Source: Vallitaleaceae bacterium (lineage in GTDB: Bacteria; Bacillota; Clostridia; Lachnospirales; Vallitaleaceae). Taken from it: a stretch of DNA of 5,131 nt. This document shows, one piece after another, positions 4,415 to 5,131 of the stretch. The notes under the pieces are model-generated. The model saw nothing but the letters and a program-made list of their open reading frames with translations. It was not told where the DNA came from and did no database searches. The first letter of the stretch is position 1, and every line of letters starts with the position of its first letter. Both the position numbers and the translations under genes were made by a program. The DNA lies in NCBI GenBank assembly GCA_027858555.1, contig JAQICP010000227.1, positions 1 to 5,131 of the forward strand. Reading direction: 5' to 3'.

Positions 4415-4984
4415 ATGAGTATACGTATATTAGTTGGATCTTCTTCAGAGAAGGTTACCAAGCAATTGACAAAATTTTTAATAGAGAATGGCTTGAGTGT
4501 TGTTGGTGAAACATTAGATGGATATGAATTACTTAGACGTGCACATACGGTATACCCTGATATTGTATTGGTAGATTATAATATGAAGGGTCTGTCCGGG
4601 CATCAAATCGCAGAGATTCTTGTCAGTGAAAAATTATGCCCTGTGGTAGCATTGATTTCCTCCGCAGAGGTTAGTTATTTCGTTAATCTAAACCTTGAGC
4701 CTACGTTTGTTCCTCTGGTTAAACCAATTAATAAGCAAAGCTTAATGAATACAATCAACCTATTAGTGAAGACGTCTAAGAGCATCAGTCAGTTAGAATC
4801 AAGGGTAACTGAGTTGACTTCTAGTCAGGACACAACCAAGGTTATTAATAGTGCCAAAAAATTATTAATGGAAAATATGGAATTAACGGAAAGTGAAGCC
4901 CATAGAAGAATACAGAAACAAAGTATGGATAAAGGTATTGCAAAAATCAAGGTTGCACAGATGATTATTGCCTTATATGAATAG
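4415..4984 (+). CDS. ANTAR-domain response regulator, probable antiterminator of glnA (NitR-like)
   Basis: A 189-residue cytoplasmic protein with a receiver domain (about 2-118), a short helical linker (about 120-138) and a C-terminal ANTAR RNA-binding domain (about 139-187). The receiver keeps the phospho-acceptor Asp54 (LVDYNMKG) and Lys103 (VKP), but the acidic pair expected at the end of strand 1 is Ser9-Ser10 in ILVGSSSE. ANTAR hallmarks are AKKLLM (147-152), LTESEAHRRIQKQSMDKG (157-174) and the final helix with Val180-Ala181. ANTAR proteins bind paired hexaloop RNA hairpins and prevent terminators from forming. Clostridial glnA genes are often followed by such a gene, NitR in Clostridium saccharobutylicum being the recalled example. 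Translation starts after AAGGGTG (4403-4409). No histidine kinase is in the window. The target is inferred to be the glnA leader hairpin at 2688-2705. Confidence 0.9.
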   Translation: MSIRILVGSSSEKVTKQLTKFLIENGLSVVGETLDGYELLRRAHTVYPDIVLVDYNMKGLSGHQIAEILVSEKLCPVVALISSAEVSYFVNLNLEPTFVPLVKPINKQSLMNTINLLVKTSKSISQLESRVTELTSSQDTTKVINSAKKLLMENMELTESEAHRRIQKQSMDKGIAKIKVAQMIIALYE

Positions 4985-5012
4985 GAATAGTCGGAGTATT
5001 TAGAAAATTGCG

Positions 5013-5052
5013 AAAAAGATACCATGATGCTTTCTTCTTGCATATTGGTGTC
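5013..5052 (-). terminator. Intrinsic terminator reading on the minus strand
   Basis: GATACCA (5018-5024) pairs with TGGTGTC (5046-5052) with one wobble, and ATGC (5027-5030) pairs with GCAT (5040-5043) across a 2x2 internal loop, around a nine-base pyrimidine loop. On the minus strand the hairpin is followed by five Ts (5017-5013). On the plus strand no T-run follows, so it is a poor terminator for glnA and the ANTAR gene. It implies a convergent gene entering from the right, ending a few bases before 5052. Confidence 0.65.
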
Positions 5053-5062
5053 GTATATGATA

Positions 5063-5131
5063 TTATCCTGTCTTTGACACTTGTAAGAGACGAAAAGCTT
5101 GTAAGCCCTTGTAAACAGGGCATTTCAAGCT
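5063..5131 (-). CDS. Possible C-terminus of a convergent gene (partial, unidentified)
   Basis: Reading leftwards from the window edge, one frame is open for 22 codons and ends in TAA at 5065-5063, ten bases before the minus-strand terminator hairpin. The visible end reads CPVYKGLQAFRLLQVSKTG. The stop-to-terminator spacing is what a real gene end would show. However, 22 codons can be open by chance, and a nested hairpin (5096-5131) covers half of it, which is unusual for coding sequence. I do not recognise the protein. Confidence 0.25.
   Translation of the reverse strand, partial: SLKCPVYKGLQAFRLLQVSKTG
5096..5131. repeat. Nested hairpin at the right edge
   Basis: An outer stem AGCTTG (5096-5101) with CAAGCT (5126-5131) encloses an inner stem GCCCT (5105-5109) with AGGGC (5117-5121) around TGTAAAC. 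Eleven pairs in all, interrupted by small internal loops. The window ends exactly at the last paired base, so no T-run can be checked and the outer stem may be longer. It may be a terminator of the glnA-ANTAR operon, an intergenic repeat, or a leader structure. Confidence 0.5.

Noticed and set aside
4825..5043. 72-residue minus-strand frame with a hydrophobic stretch opposite the end of the ANTAR gene.
   Set aside because: It overlaps a well-supported coding region and its start lies in the loop and arm of the minus-strand terminator hairpin. No ribosome binding site is seen.
5038..5066. Plus-strand promoter TTGCAT with extended -10 TGA-TATTAT.
   Set aside because: The -35 is poor and lies inside the arm of the minus-strand terminator hairpin. 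The -10 overlaps the stop codon of the possible convergent gene.

Overview
The window is AT-rich, with AGGAGG-type ribosome binding sites, sigma-70/SigA-type promoters and intrinsic terminators. It encodes a DapL-type diaminopimelate aminotransferase, a short GSI-alpha glutamine synthetase and an ANTAR response regulator. Together these point to a low-GC Gram-positive anaerobe of the class Clostridia. The family cannot be fixed from sequence alone.

Layout: (1) 1-469 is a divergent promoter region. A strong Shine-Dalgarno and ATG on the minus strand open a very lysine-rich partial protein that leaves the window at base 1, and a near-consensus plus-strand promoter (401-429) serves dapF. (2) 470-2564 is a two-gene operon, dapF-dapL, with a 22 bp gap. 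DapL makes LL-diaminopimelate from tetrahydrodipicolinate in one step and DapF epimerises it to meso-diaminopimelate for peptidoglycan and lysine. (3) 2565-3008 is a 444 bp non-coding region before glnA and the most interesting part of the window. It holds a near-perfect promoter (2654-2682), a hairpin with a six-base loop having A at position 1 and G at position 4 (the loop rule of ANTAR target RNAs), an intrinsic terminator whose 5' arm overlaps that hairpin, and then three tandem copies of a ~92 bp hairpin-forming repeat up to the glnA ribosome binding site. (4) 3009-4340 is glnA and 4415-4984 is an ANTAR response regulator, very probably one operon. (5) 4985-5131 carries an intrinsic terminator that reads on the minus strand, probably closing a convergent gene at the right edge, and a nested hairpin.

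Working model (inference): the ANTAR protein encoded after glnA binds the hexaloop hairpin in the glnA leader, prevents the overlapping terminator from forming, and so feeds back on glnA and its own gene according to nitrogen status. The tandem repeats between terminator and start codon are not explained by that model. Base changes in one of their hairpins are compensatory, and one repeated strand is complementary to the glnA translation start, so they look like a second, unrecognised RNA control layer. The usual first hexaloop of the two-hairpin ANTAR motif was not found.
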